Positions 16,650-25,070 of a DNA stretch of 39,935 nt are shown here, in pieces; position 1 is the stretch's first letter; the number at the start of each line of letters is the position of its first letter. Where the stretch lies: the NCBI GenBank assembly GCA_028712225.1, contig JAQTQN010000007.1, positions 1 to 39,935 on the forward strand. The letters are read 5' to 3'. The DNA is from Methylobacter sp. Lineage in GTDB: Bacteria > Pseudomonadota > Gammaproteobacteria > Methylococcales > Methylomonadaceae. Under the pieces are notes generated by a model, which was not told where the DNA came from, made no database searches, and worked only from the letters and a program-made list of their open reading frames with translations. The translations under genes and the position numbers were made by a program.

Positions 16650-18540
16650 GGTCTCGGAAATTTTTGATATTACTGATTCTATCACCGATAACATTCAAAT
16701 AAAGAGTGCTGAGCGTTCCACCCATAATTTTGAATATGGTCAAGTTGTTACTGATCACTTTGGTGAAATTAAATCGGCATTTATTCGTCTCGACACCAAC
16801 GATTCTATTGAATTAATACTAGACGAATCTTATTCCTTTCAATCTGTCGCATCTGGTGGATATTTAGGCCAGCCATTATCCACCGATCAACCTTGCCTAT
16901 GGATTGCTCAATTACCTGTACTTCGCCAGACTAATGAAAGTAGTCAAATAACGTCTGAACAACCAACTTTTTTTTCCGGTTTATCATGGGAAAATGGGGG
17001 CTCTTCATTTACGATAAAACCGTCTCGAAGTTCGTTTTTTGACTTTAATATCTGGCGATTACCAACTAATTTTTCGACTGAACAATTTACGTCGCTTCAA
17101 TCTATTGAAACAGAGGGATACTTTCTTCTTGGCTCCCACGGCTGCATCAATAAACCCGCTGATTTATATCGCCATTTAATTCATGGCGCCGTCTATGACC
17201 TGCGTTATTCCTGGCCATATAACAAAAAATGTTTCTCTGAAAATGAGGCGCATGCGCTATATACAATTTTTTCAGGCCTGGAAAAACAAACCGGTAAAAC
17301 CATTTACCGATATTTCCAATTACAACTGGTACTGTCTCTAATTCAACGCCAAGCCGATGATGGCGGCTGGTATCACGGTATGTGGACAGATAGTTCTGAA
17401 TGTCATTACCGCTTACATACTAGCGGCGTGCATTTATTGATGGATGAATTCCAGCGAACTTCCTGCCCTCAGGTAAAAACGGCGCTAGAAAAAGCGGTAT
17501 CTTTTCTTTCCAAAACAACCGATACGTTGAACTGCGGCACTTGGTTTTTACATGATTCTCTTGAGTTATCGGAGCAAGCGATGAATAGCGGCCCCTTTAA
17601 ATGGATAGAAAACAAGACATTGGGCAAAAGTATTTCCAATATGTTGGTATTAAATACTCATCTTGACACCTCGATCGCTATAAATCGTTATGGGCGACTA
17701 ACAGGCGATGCCCAATATGAGGACTTAGTAGGTTCTGCATTAAATTCGACTCGCGCAGTATTGGGGCTCCGAACAGCAGACTGGCTTTATAAGCCGTTGT
17801 TTTGGGCCATTGGTTTAACCATGCTGCCAACTGAAAAAGCCAGTCGATTGCCTTTTCCGATCAGGGCTATAAAGCGCTTTGCTTGGCAAACACTAATCAA
17901 AATACTCCCCGATATTAAATCTCGCTTCCCTCGTTTAGTTATGCCAACTGGTTATATAGACAGGGAATTATCACTTAGAACCTGGGCTATTGATTATCAA
18001 ACTATTAATTTGATGGATTTGGCACGTCATGCGTATGCATTTCCAAATGCTTTTGATGAATCGATTTTAGATAAAGCAATGGAATTTACTCAAACCAGCG
18101 GATTGATTAAACGATATAGAGAGTTATCGCCAGACAAGCATTATTCTGTGGGTTTTTGGTCGGAAGCTCTTTATTTCCGGTGCCTGTCCAAACCAGATAT
18201 TAAATACCGCCACTGGCTGGCAGAAGCCATGTTGGAATGTCATGATCTTAATTTTGGACTGTCTCCATCTTTATTAGGCACTAATGGTGAAGCGTTAGCC
18301 TTCGATCAACAAGTTGCGATGCCTTTAGCCGATAATCCTGAATTGATAATGGCTAACTTGGCATTTGGAGTAAATAAGGAGTTTTTGCTTGTAAATACCA
18401 GCGACACCCCTATAACTGTTTCCTGGATTTCAATACCAGCCCCTGAGCTAGAATGGCATGACTCAAAGCGAAATAGCATGTCCAAAAAAACGTTAATCGT
18501 GAATAATCGCGACTGGATTATCGGGTCTCATCAAGGTTAA
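16636..18540 (+). CDS. Large protein of unknown function, possibly a glycan lyase/epimerase-like toroid
   Basis: 634 aa with no family I recognise with certainty. The first 170 or so residues look beta-rich. The middle (about 190-560) is helical, with repeated aromatic and acidic stretches such as LIQRQADDGGWYHGMW and ECHYRLHTSGVHLLMDEF, and SLRTWAIDYQTINLMDLARH further on. This pattern resembles (alpha/alpha) toroid folds of polysaccharide lyases, heparinase-like proteins and D-glucuronyl C5-epimerase-type domains. A short beta-like tail follows. There is no signal peptide, which argues for a cytosolic role on a lipid-linked glycan. It is tightly embedded (14-base overlap upstream, 2-base gap downstream), so it belongs to the same assembly pathway. 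The functional class is tentative. Confidence 0.6.
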   Translation: MISIKVSEIFDITDSITDNIQIKSAERSTHNFEYGQVVTDHFGEIKSAFIRLDTNDSIELILDESYSFQSVASGGYLGQPLSTDQPCLWIAQLPVLRQTNESSQITSEQPTFFSGLSWENGGSSFTIKPSRSSFFDFNIWRLPTNFSTEQFTSLQSIETEGYFLLGSHGCINKPADLYRHLIHGAVYDLRYSWPYNKKCFSENEAHALYTIFSGLEKQTGKTIYRYFQLQLVLSLIQRQADDGGWYHGMWTDSSECHYRLHTSGVHLLMDEFQRTSCPQVKTALEKAVSFLSKTTDTLNCGTWFLHDSLELSEQAMNSGPFKWIENKTLGKSISNMLVLNTHLDTSIAINRYGRLTGDAQYEDLVGSALNSTRAVLGLRTADWLYKPLFWAIGLTMLPTEKASRLPFPIRAIKRFAWQTLIKILPDIKSRFPRLVMPTGYIDRELSLRTWAIDYQTINLMDLARHAYAFPNAFDESILDKAMEFTQTSGLIKRYRELSPDKHYSVGFWSEALYFRCLSKPDIKYRHWLAEAMLECHDLNFGLSPSLLGTNGEALAFDQQVAMPLADNPELIMANLAFGVNKEFLLVNTSDTPITVSWISIPAPELEWHDSKRNSMSKKTLIVNNRDWIIGSHQG

Positions 18541-18542
18541 TT

Positions 18543-19691
18543 ATGCATATCGGCATTGTCACTTCTGAATTCCCCCCGGATATTGGCGGGGTGGAAACTT
18601 ATGCTATTGAATTTGCCCAAACGCTAGTAGCGCTTGGGCATCAGGTCAGTGTATTTGTTCATACTCATCACCAATCTGCCTTATACGGCGACAGCATCAC
18701 TTTATATCCGGTTTTAAAGTTTTGTCGCCGAATGGATAGGGAAATTTTGAAGCCATTTAAGGTAGATGCCTGGCACGTAATGAACGCCGCCCATAGCTGG
18801 CTAACTTTGGAGACTGATAAACCTGTGGTGGTGTCCATTCATGGCAATGATTTTCTCAATCCTTATCCACTGACTGGCACACCGGCCTTGGCAAGTTGGG
18901 GACCACTTTGGCGTTGCTCTCGCTTACTAGCTCCACTTGATCGCTGGCTAGGTAAACGTTTAACCCCTTCCTACATGCGCAAAGCGCTACCTAAAGCGCG
19001 TATTATTCTGGCTAATAGTAAGTTCACCGAGCAGGTATTTCTGGCCAATTTTCCGGAATGCGCAGGCAAAACATTGGTTGCCCAAGTGGGCGTCGGCAAC
19101 AATTTTCTAACTTCCCAGCTAACTCCAAAGCTCAGCTCTCCCCCCCTGCTAGTAACAGTTTCCCGGTTATCAGAGCCTCGTAAAAATGTCGATAGGATAA
19201 TTAAAGCCTTGGCTCAATTAAATGCTGACACTGATTTTCGATACAGTATTATTGGTGATGGTGCTTTTAAGCCCCAACTGGAAAGCCTGGTAATTAGCCT
19301 TGGCCTGGAAAATAAGATTAACTTTCTTGGACGACAACCTACTGAACAAGTTATCGAATCAATGAGGAAAGCCGATTTATTTGTCTTGCCGTCATCGACA
19401 TTGCCTGATAGCCATGAAGGTTTTGGCATTGTTTACTTGGAGGCAGCTGCTTGCGGCACGCCTTCGTTAGCAACCCGACAAGCCGGCGCTATTGAAGCTA
19501 TTGACGATGGTAAAAGTGGCTTTTTTGTCGACGATCCTACCGTCGACAACATTAAACATGCTTTGAAGGACTTTCTTGATGGCAAAGTCAGATTTAATAT
19601 AAAAGATTGTCGACACTTCGCTGAACAATTCACTTGGCAAAAAGTCGTTGAAAAAGCCCTGCCTTTCTATCTTCCGGCTAACAACTCATGA
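18543..19691 (+). CDS. Glycosyltransferase family 4
   Basis: 382-aa GT-B enzyme opening with IVTSEFPPDIGGVETYAIEF, the typical GT4 start with the Gly-rich acceptor loop. It has VSIHGNDFLNPYP, VTVSRLSEPRKNVDRIIKAL at the start of the second Rossmann domain, and EGFGIVYLEAAACGTPSLAT (E-x7-E donor site). It starts two bases after the previous stop and overlaps the next gene as ATGA (19688-19691). A C7 run at 19140-19146 lies inside the coding region. Its substrate is not predictable; context places it in glycan assembly at the inner membrane. Confidence 0.93.
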   Translation: MHIGIVTSEFPPDIGGVETYAIEFAQTLVALGHQVSVFVHTHHQSALYGDSITLYPVLKFCRRMDREILKPFKVDAWHVMNAAHSWLTLETDKPVVVSIHGNDFLNPYPLTGTPALASWGPLWRCSRLLAPLDRWLGKRLTPSYMRKALPKARIILANSKFTEQVFLANFPECAGKTLVAQVGVGNNFLTSQLTPKLSSPPLLVTVSRLSEPRKNVDRIIKALAQLNADTDFRYSIIGDGAFKPQLESLVISLGLENKINFLGRQPTEQVIESMRKADLFVLPSSTLPDSHEGFGIVYLEAAACGTPSLATRQAGAIEAIDDGKSGFFVDDPTVDNIKHALKDFLDGKVRFNIKDCRHFAEQFTWQKVVEKALPFYLPANNS

Positions 19692-20623
19692 GTAGACCAC
19701 TTATCTCAATCATTATGCCTTGCTATAACGCTGAGGCCTATATTGAACAAGCTGTAATAAATGTATTTGAGCAAACCTATGGCAACGTTGAACTGATTGT
19801 TGTTGATGATGGCTCTTCGGATAGCAGCCCGGCCTTACTAACAAAGGTTGCAAATACTTATCCTGAATTAACACTCTTGCATCAACCTAATAAAGGCCCC
19901 TACCCTGCTCGTAACTTGGCTCTGCAACATGCAAAAGGTGAATTAATAGCCTTGCTTGATGCTGATGATTACTGGTCCGTAGATTGTTTGGAAAAACTCT
20001 ATTGCACTCTAGTGATTGCCAATGCCGACGTAAGTTATTGTGGTTGGCAAAATATCGTTGAAAATGGTCAAGATGGTCCTCCATATATACCGCCAGCTTA
20101 TGAGCAATCAAATATTCATGAGGCCTTTTTAAATGGCTGCCCTTGGCCAATCCACGCCGCACTTACCCGTAAATCGATTGTCGATCAAGTCGGTGGTTTT
20201 TCTGAGCGCCGCTTTAGTGCAATGGATTATGATTTTTGGATTCGCATTTCCGCTGTTACTCAAAATATTGTAATTGTGCCTGAAGTATTGGCTTTTTATC
20301 GCTGGCATCAACACGGCCAGATTTCATCAGTTAAATGGCGTCAAGTCTTGGATGCCTGGCAAGTAAGAAAAGATTTTGTTGCGCAGAATCCATCTTTATT
20401 TAGCCATTTACCCCTCTCATCATTAACAGTGTTGATCACTAGCCCAGTTTTAAAACAAGCAATTGAAGCATTCTGGAAACGTGATTTGGTGTCCGCGCAA
20501 AAATTATTTCGGGCTATACTGCTTACTTCCTCTTGGCAGAAAAACGATCTTAAATATTTACTGCCAGCATTATTACCACTTGGTCTATATCGACAAGTAG
20601 TACGTCTCTTAGAGAAAAGTTAA
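19688..20623 (+). CDS. Glycosyltransferase family 2
   Basis: 311-aa GT-A enzyme with ISIIMPCYNAEAYIEQA near the N-terminus, VVDDGSSDSS (38-47), GPYPARNLAL and the metal motif DADD (91-94). A YDFWIRIS segment near residue 180 matches the ED/DxxFW-type catalytic region of GT2 enzymes. The start overlaps the previous stop (ATGA). The C-terminal 80 residues are helical without obvious membrane segments. Thirteen bases separate it from the deacetylase gene, consistent with one operon. Confidence 0.92.
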   Translation: MSRPLISIIMPCYNAEAYIEQAVINVFEQTYGNVELIVVDDGSSDSSPALLTKVANTYPELTLLHQPNKGPYPARNLALQHAKGELIALLDADDYWSVDCLEKLYCTLVIANADVSYCGWQNIVENGQDGPPYIPPAYEQSNIHEAFLNGCPWPIHAALTRKSIVDQVGGFSERRFSAMDYDFWIRISAVTQNIVIVPEVLAFYRWHQHGQISSVKWRQVLDAWQVRKDFVAQNPSLFSHLPLSSLTVLITSPVLKQAIEAFWKRDLVSAQKLFRAILLTSSWQKNDLKYLLPALLPLGLYRQVVRLLEKS

Positions 20624-20636
20624 AGCCAAGGTATTC

Positions 20637-21407
20637 ATGAGTCGTTTTATTATTTTGATGTATCACATGATTTCTGAACCCCAAACGGCGGCAGAAGTAC
20701 GATTCGCATGCCCACCAAAGCAATTTGAGAAACATCTGCAATTGCTTTTAAAAAAAGGCTATACACCCGTCAGTATTAATCAAGTCAGCAATTACTATAC
20801 GCAAAACATCCCACTCCCCGATAAAGCAGTTTTAATTACTTTAGATGATGGCTTTGAGGATAATTACTTAAACGCCCTGCCTATTTTTCAACGCTACCAC
20901 ATCCCCGCATTAATTTACTTGGCTACAGGACTCATAGGCAAAACGAATCAATGGATGACATCCCCAACATTCTCAGAGCGTAAAATACTGTCTTGGTCTC
21001 AAATCAAAGAAATGGCAGATTATGGTATTGAATTTGGCTCGCACACAGTTTCACATCCGCGATTAAACGAATTGGGTGATGAAAAAGTTGAACAAGAACT
21101 GACTGTGTCCAAACAAACTATTGAAGAACATTTAGGTAAAGAATGTGCGCATTTTGCATATCCTTACGGATTATTGACTGAAAGCACTAGGGATTTAGTA
21201 AAAAACACAGGGTTTAAAACCGCCTGTTCAACACGTTCTGGATTTAATAATGCCGAGCGAGATCCTTTAATACTGCATCGCATCGAAGTGTACGGTAATG
21301 ACCCAACTTGGAAATTAAACCAAAAAATCAACTTTGGCACTAACGAAGCAAGCCTACTGTTTCCGTTGCAGTATTACGCTAATAGACTACTGACGCGACT
21401 AGGATAA
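20637..21407 (+). CDS. Polysaccharide deacetylase (NodB/CE4 family)
   Basis: A 256-aa protein with the CE4 signature: TLDDGF (68-73), giving the catalytic base D70 and metal ligand D71, the metal ligands H136 and H140 in GSHTVSHP, and FAYPYG as motif 3. Such enzymes remove N- or O-acetyl groups from sugars using a divalent metal. There is no signal peptide, so it probably acts on a cytosolic precursor or lipid-linked sugar and not on secreted polymer; similar short NodB proteins sit in many exopolysaccharide and exosortase-linked clusters. An AAGG-type ribosome binding site precedes the ATG. Substrate is inferred from context only. Confidence 0.9.
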   Translation: MSRFIILMYHMISEPQTAAEVRFACPPKQFEKHLQLLLKKGYTPVSINQVSNYYTQNIPLPDKAVLITLDDGFEDNYLNALPIFQRYHIPALIYLATGLIGKTNQWMTSPTFSERKILSWSQIKEMADYGIEFGSHTVSHPRLNELGDEKVEQELTVSKQTIEEHLGKECAHFAYPYGLLTESTRDLVKNTGFKTACSTRSGFNNAERDPLILHRIEVYGNDPTWKLNQKINFGTNEASLLFPLQYYANRLLTRLG

Positions 21408-21412
21408 TCGTT

Positions 21413-22339
21413 GTGGATATTAGCATCATCATCTGTACTTACAATAGAGTAGGCAATCTTCAAGACTGTTTTGATTGCCTTGCAACTCAAGAAATTAATA
21501 GTGATTTTTCATGGGAAGTTTTACTCGTTGACAATAATTCTATCGACCATACAAAACAGTTTACCGAGGAATATTCAACTAATTGTCATTTTCAACTTAG
21601 ATACACATTTGCCTCTCAGCAAGGTTTATCGTTTGCCAGAAATCATGGCATAAAAGAATCTCAAGGCAGTATTCTGATTTTTATCGATGACGATATTCGC
21701 GTGAATAAAAAATGGCTAGAGTCTATTTACAATACATTTATTATCTATAAATGCGATGCTGTAGGTGGTCGTATACATATAGAAAGCCCTGCTAAATTAC
21801 CCAAATGGATTACTCCTGACATGTACGGTTTTCTTGGACATCAGGATTTTGGAGAGCAACCTCATCAAATGGATGGCTACAAAGAATATCCGTTTGGTGG
21901 CAATATGGCCATTCGCAATTCGGTAGTAGAACAAATTGGTTTATTTGATACAGAAATGGGACGTAAAGGTGAAGGTCTAAAAAAAGACGAATTATTCAAA
22001 GGCGAAGAAACTGATTTTTTTCACCGTCTTGCGGATGTTGGTGGCAAGTTTTACTATCAACCTGACGCTCTAGTGTTTCATAAAATCCTACCCCACCAAT
22101 TGAAACAACGTTTCTTTTTAACATTACATAACAACGCTGGTCAAACTCAAGCGTTGAGGGACACTGAAAAATATAAGCGAAGCTTAGCTGGTATACCCTT
22201 GTTTGTATTTATTCAATTTATTAGATCAATAGGAAAATACCTGAATCAACTAATTTTTAATGGCATTAATCCTTCTTTTCGTCAATTGATGAACATTCAT
22301 TATTTTTTTGGAATGATTCATGGATATTATAAAAAATAA
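21413..22339 (+). CDS. Glycosyltransferase family 2
   Basis: 308-aa GT-A enzyme starting at GTG (21413-21415), 5 bases after the deacetylase stop; the protein begins directly with DISIIICTYNRVGNL, so no other start fits. It has LLVDNNSIDHT as donor site, GLSFARNHGI and IDDDIRV (DDD at 92-94). The later KGEETDFFHRLADVGGKFYY matches the ED-type catalytic segment. This variant resembles GT2 proteins in exosortase-associated exopolysaccharide clusters. The C-terminus is helical and aromatic and may associate with the membrane. Confidence 0.92.
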   Translation: MDISIIICTYNRVGNLQDCFDCLATQEINSDFSWEVLLVDNNSIDHTKQFTEEYSTNCHFQLRYTFASQQGLSFARNHGIKESQGSILIFIDDDIRVNKKWLESIYNTFIIYKCDAVGGRIHIESPAKLPKWITPDMYGFLGHQDFGEQPHQMDGYKEYPFGGNMAIRNSVVEQIGLFDTEMGRKGEGLKKDELFKGEETDFFHRLADVGGKFYYQPDALVFHKILPHQLKQRFFLTLHNNAGQTQALRDTEKYKRSLAGIPLFVFIQFIRSIGKYLNQLIFNGINPSFRQLMNIHYFFGMIHGYYKK

Positions 22340-22423
22340 TATAAATTATCTTCCAATTTTTATTAAAAAACCAAGGTAAATATAAATAAACACCCCATCT
22401 ACATATCTTATTAATATTAGTAA

Positions 22424-23413
22424 ATGAAAAAAATCACTTTAATCACTACTGTCCTAAATGACGAAGAAGGTATTAAGGATCTGTTCAATGCGCTACTCTG
22501 CCAGATTACTCAGCCAGATGAAGTTATTGTTGTAGATGGAGGTTCAAAAGATAATACTGTCGCTACACTAGAATCTTACCTTGCTAATTTCACCCGATTG
22601 AGAATTTTACATGCACCCAATACTAATATTTCTCAAGGTAGAAATTTAGCTATTTCAAATGCTTCCTACCCAATTATTGCCGTCACTGATGCAGGCTGTC
22701 GGCCTGACAAAAATTGGTTATTTGAAATCACAAAACCATTGCTAGAAGGTGATGAAGTTGACGCGGTCTCTAGCAAAATAATTGCTAAAACAAACACTAC
22801 CCTAGAGCATTATAGCGGTTTACTTTCCCTACCCGATCATGCAACAAAAGAACAAGAAGAATTGTTTTATGGTCGGGGCTCAGCGTTTCGAAAAACACTC
22901 TGGGAAAAAGTAGGCGGTTATCCCGAATGGCTTTATACGGCGGAAGATTCTTTATTCGCTTTAGCAGCAAAGAAGAAAGGCTTTTCTATTTTATATAATC
23001 CCAAAGCAATTATTTTTTGGCGACCTCGTAATAGTTTACGAAAAATAGCCAAAATGTTTTTCTTATACGGAAAAGGTAATGGGCGAATAGCTTGGGGCGG
23101 CGAGATTAAAGGCGTTTTTTATTGGTTACGAAATCATATATTGTTGCTCTTAAGCTTTATATTAGGCTTCATTTACCCATTTATATGGTTAGTAACCGCT
23201 TTTATAGCTCTCTATTTATACAAACTAATAGCCTATCCCTCTCTTATAAAGATAAGAATCATTGATAAAGATTGGCGTCGGGAATTTTATGTCCCTTTGA
23301 TTACATTTGTACGCAATATCTCTTCAAACTTAGGTTATCTTTCTGGTTTTATAGAATATAAAACAAACCCTATATTCAAAAATAACCTAGATAAATACTT
23401 GGGGAACAATTGA
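22424..23413 (+). CDS. Membrane-associated glycosyltransferase family 2
   Basis: 329 aa. The N-terminal catalytic half has ITLITTVLNDEEGIKDLFNA, VIVVDGGSKDNT, NISQGRNLAI and TDAGC (88-92, in place of DXD), and a later TAEDSLFALAAKKKG segment. From about residue 230 there are one or two strongly hydrophobic helices (HILLLLSFILGFIYPFIWLV and the next stretch), so the enzyme is membrane anchored. This layout is common for exopolysaccharide GT2 enzymes. It sits just upstream of the O-ligase gene, with a 30-base gap. The acceptor is probably a polyprenyl-linked glycan. Confidence 0.9.
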   Translation: MKKITLITTVLNDEEGIKDLFNALLCQITQPDEVIVVDGGSKDNTVATLESYLANFTRLRILHAPNTNISQGRNLAISNASYPIIAVTDAGCRPDKNWLFEITKPLLEGDEVDAVSSKIIAKTNTTLEHYSGLLSLPDHATKEQEELFYGRGSAFRKTLWEKVGGYPEWLYTAEDSLFALAAKKKGFSILYNPKAIIFWRPRNSLRKIAKMFFLYGKGNGRIAWGGEIKGVFYWLRNHILLLLSFILGFIYPFIWLVTAFIALYLYKLIAYPSLIKIRIIDKDWRREFYVPLITFVRNISSNLGYLSGFIEYKTNPIFKNNLDKYLGNN

Positions 23414-23443
23414 GAAACTGTCTATTTAAAATATACCAATAAC

Positions 23444-24757
23444 ATGCGTGATATCGTCGTACTTATCTTTCTATCCGGCTGTATCATTGCAGCTCTCAAG
23501 CAACCCTGGTGGGGAGTACTATCATTAGCTATTTTTAGCTACTTAAATCCCCATGCTTATGCATGGGGATTTGTGCGTTCTTTACCTGTTTATTATGTGC
23601 TATTCCTGACTGTTGCTTTCCGTACTTTTACTGCTAAAGACAAACAACCGCTACCTAAGGATTGGCGAATTCCTGTTTTTATTATGCTATGGCTGTATTT
23701 CGGCATTACCACAACTCAAGCTTACATGCAGGATGAAGCCTGGCGAAAATATTTAGAGGTTACCAAAATATATATTCCGTTTTATTTCACACTTGTACTG
23801 ATAAACACTCGTCACAAATTGTATTGTTTGATTGTCACAATTGCTGCGTCAATTGGCATCATCGCTGTAAAAGGTGGCTTATTTGCCATCCTAAAAGGCT
23901 TCTCCGCTCGCGTTTATGGCCCACCGGGTACACAGTTTGGGGAAAACAATGCTTTTGCTGTTGCCGTGTTGATTATCATACCCTTGATATTAATATGGCA
24001 AAAAGAAGAGCTTCGACCATGGCTGAAAAAAGGCCTTCTATTTGCAGTACCTCTAACTTACGCCTGCTCACTGTGCTCCTGGTCACGCGGTGCGTTACTA
24101 ACTATGACAGCCTTAACTTTAATGTTAATTTGGCAAAGTAAACGCAAGTATCTTGGTATTCCTCTAGTATTTGCGGGGGCCTTTTTTGTCAAAGATTATT
24201 TGCCTCAAGAATGGTTCGGCCGCATGGAAACCCTTGAGACTTATGATCAAGATGCATCTGCAATGGGTAGGATTCTAGCCTGGACAGATGGCTGGAATCA
24301 TACCTTAGAGCATCCTTTTATTGGCAGCGGCTTTGACGGTTGGATATTTGTTACTCAACTCGACTGGCACAGCTCATATGTTGAAATGTTTTCTGAACAC
24401 GGTTTTATTGCTTTTGGGCTTTGGCTGTCATTGATTTTAGGCACTGTAATTAACCTGACTAATTTGCCAAAAAAGACGCGGGGGGTTGAAGGCATGGAAT
24501 GGGTTGCTCATTATTGCTTTATGTTACGAGCGTCCCTGATTTGTTACATGGTCGGCACTGCATTTTTAGGGCTTTCTTATTGGGATTTACTCTATCATCT
24601 AATTTTTATTGCTGTTCTACTGAAAAAATTTGCTCTTGAAGAGCTAGATGAAAAAAGAGGTAATACTTCATTTAAACGATCATCAATAACAACCAGTCGA
24701 CCAAAAATTAGTGCCCAAGGCATCTTACAATTACAATCAAAAAAATTGCTCTCCTGA
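23444..24757 (+). CDS. O-antigen-ligase-like protein, exosortase-A-associated type
   Basis: A 437-aa polytopic membrane protein. The opening, with LKQPWWGVLSLAIFSYLNPH followed by AYAWGFVRSLPVYYV, and the segment GPPGTQFGENNAFAVAVLII are typical of the putative O-glycosylation ligases linked to exosortase A systems (TIGR03097-like, Wzy/WaaL superfamily). About ten hydrophobic segments are visible, with a large periplasmic loop around ETYDQDASAMGRILAWTDGW and a conserved HSSYVEMFSEHGFIAF. Such proteins transfer or polymerise lipid-linked glycan in the periplasm. It is the last gene of the glycan locus. No exosortase or PEP-CTERM protein is visible in the window, so the acceptor may be encoded elsewhere. 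Confidence 0.88.
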   Translation: MRDIVVLIFLSGCIIAALKQPWWGVLSLAIFSYLNPHAYAWGFVRSLPVYYVLFLTVAFRTFTAKDKQPLPKDWRIPVFIMLWLYFGITTTQAYMQDEAWRKYLEVTKIYIPFYFTLVLINTRHKLYCLIVTIAASIGIIAVKGGLFAILKGFSARVYGPPGTQFGENNAFAVAVLIIIPLILIWQKEELRPWLKKGLLFAVPLTYACSLCSWSRGALLTMTALTLMLIWQSKRKYLGIPLVFAGAFFVKDYLPQEWFGRMETLETYDQDASAMGRILAWTDGWNHTLEHPFIGSGFDGWIFVTQLDWHSSYVEMFSEHGFIAFGLWLSLILGTVINLTNLPKKTRGVEGMEWVAHYCFMLRASLICYMVGTAFLGLSYWDLLYHLIFIAVLLKKFALEELDEKRGNTSFKRSSITTSRPKISAQGILQLQSKKLLS

Positions 24758-25014
24758 ACTTATAAAATTTCCGGCAACTAAAATACGATATAAAACTTTT
24801 CTGTATTTTCCTTTCGACCTGTAATCAGGCTGATCTTTTTTCAATCAATTCATCAATAGAAAAACCAAGCGATGAAGATTATTCAATCCATGCATTCACC
24901 TGACTAAACCACTTAATACAAGGCGCCTGAATAGTTTGCACAACCGCGGCAACTAAAATTGTTAATGACCAAAACGGCATAATCTCGTAAAATTGATCAA
25001 GTTTTGTTTTCTAT
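24758..25014. other. Intergenic region before the carA leader
   Basis: No clear gene. On the minus strand a 33-codon frame (24879-24980) encodes a hydrophobic peptide (MPFWSLTILVAAVVQTIQ at its start) and, past its TAA, continues in frame to about 24825. This could be a remnant of a small membrane protein or chance. The carAB promoter must lie in or near this stretch, but no unambiguous -35/-10 pair is seen. Confidence 0.3.
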
Positions 25015-25050
25015 AACGGGGTGAGTCCTTGGCTGGATTCACCCCGTTTT
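25015..25050 (+). promoter_or_regulatory. carA leader hairpin, terminator-like (possible attenuator)
   Basis: AACGGGGTGAGTCC (25015-25028) pairs with GGATTCACCCCGTT (25035-25048), 14 bp with one G-U, around a 6-base loop and followed by TTTT overlapping the stem end. Only 22 bases separate it from the carA TTG start, leaving no room for a promoter in between. Transcripts of carA therefore most likely pass through this hairpin, as in an attenuator. Confidence 0.65.
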
Positions 25051-25070
25051 GCACATTTGAGGTGACGTAT

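Noticed and set aside
25029-25070. carA start at the upstream TTG 25029
   Set aside because: It lies inside the leader hairpin, has no ribosome binding site and adds residues not seen in CarA.
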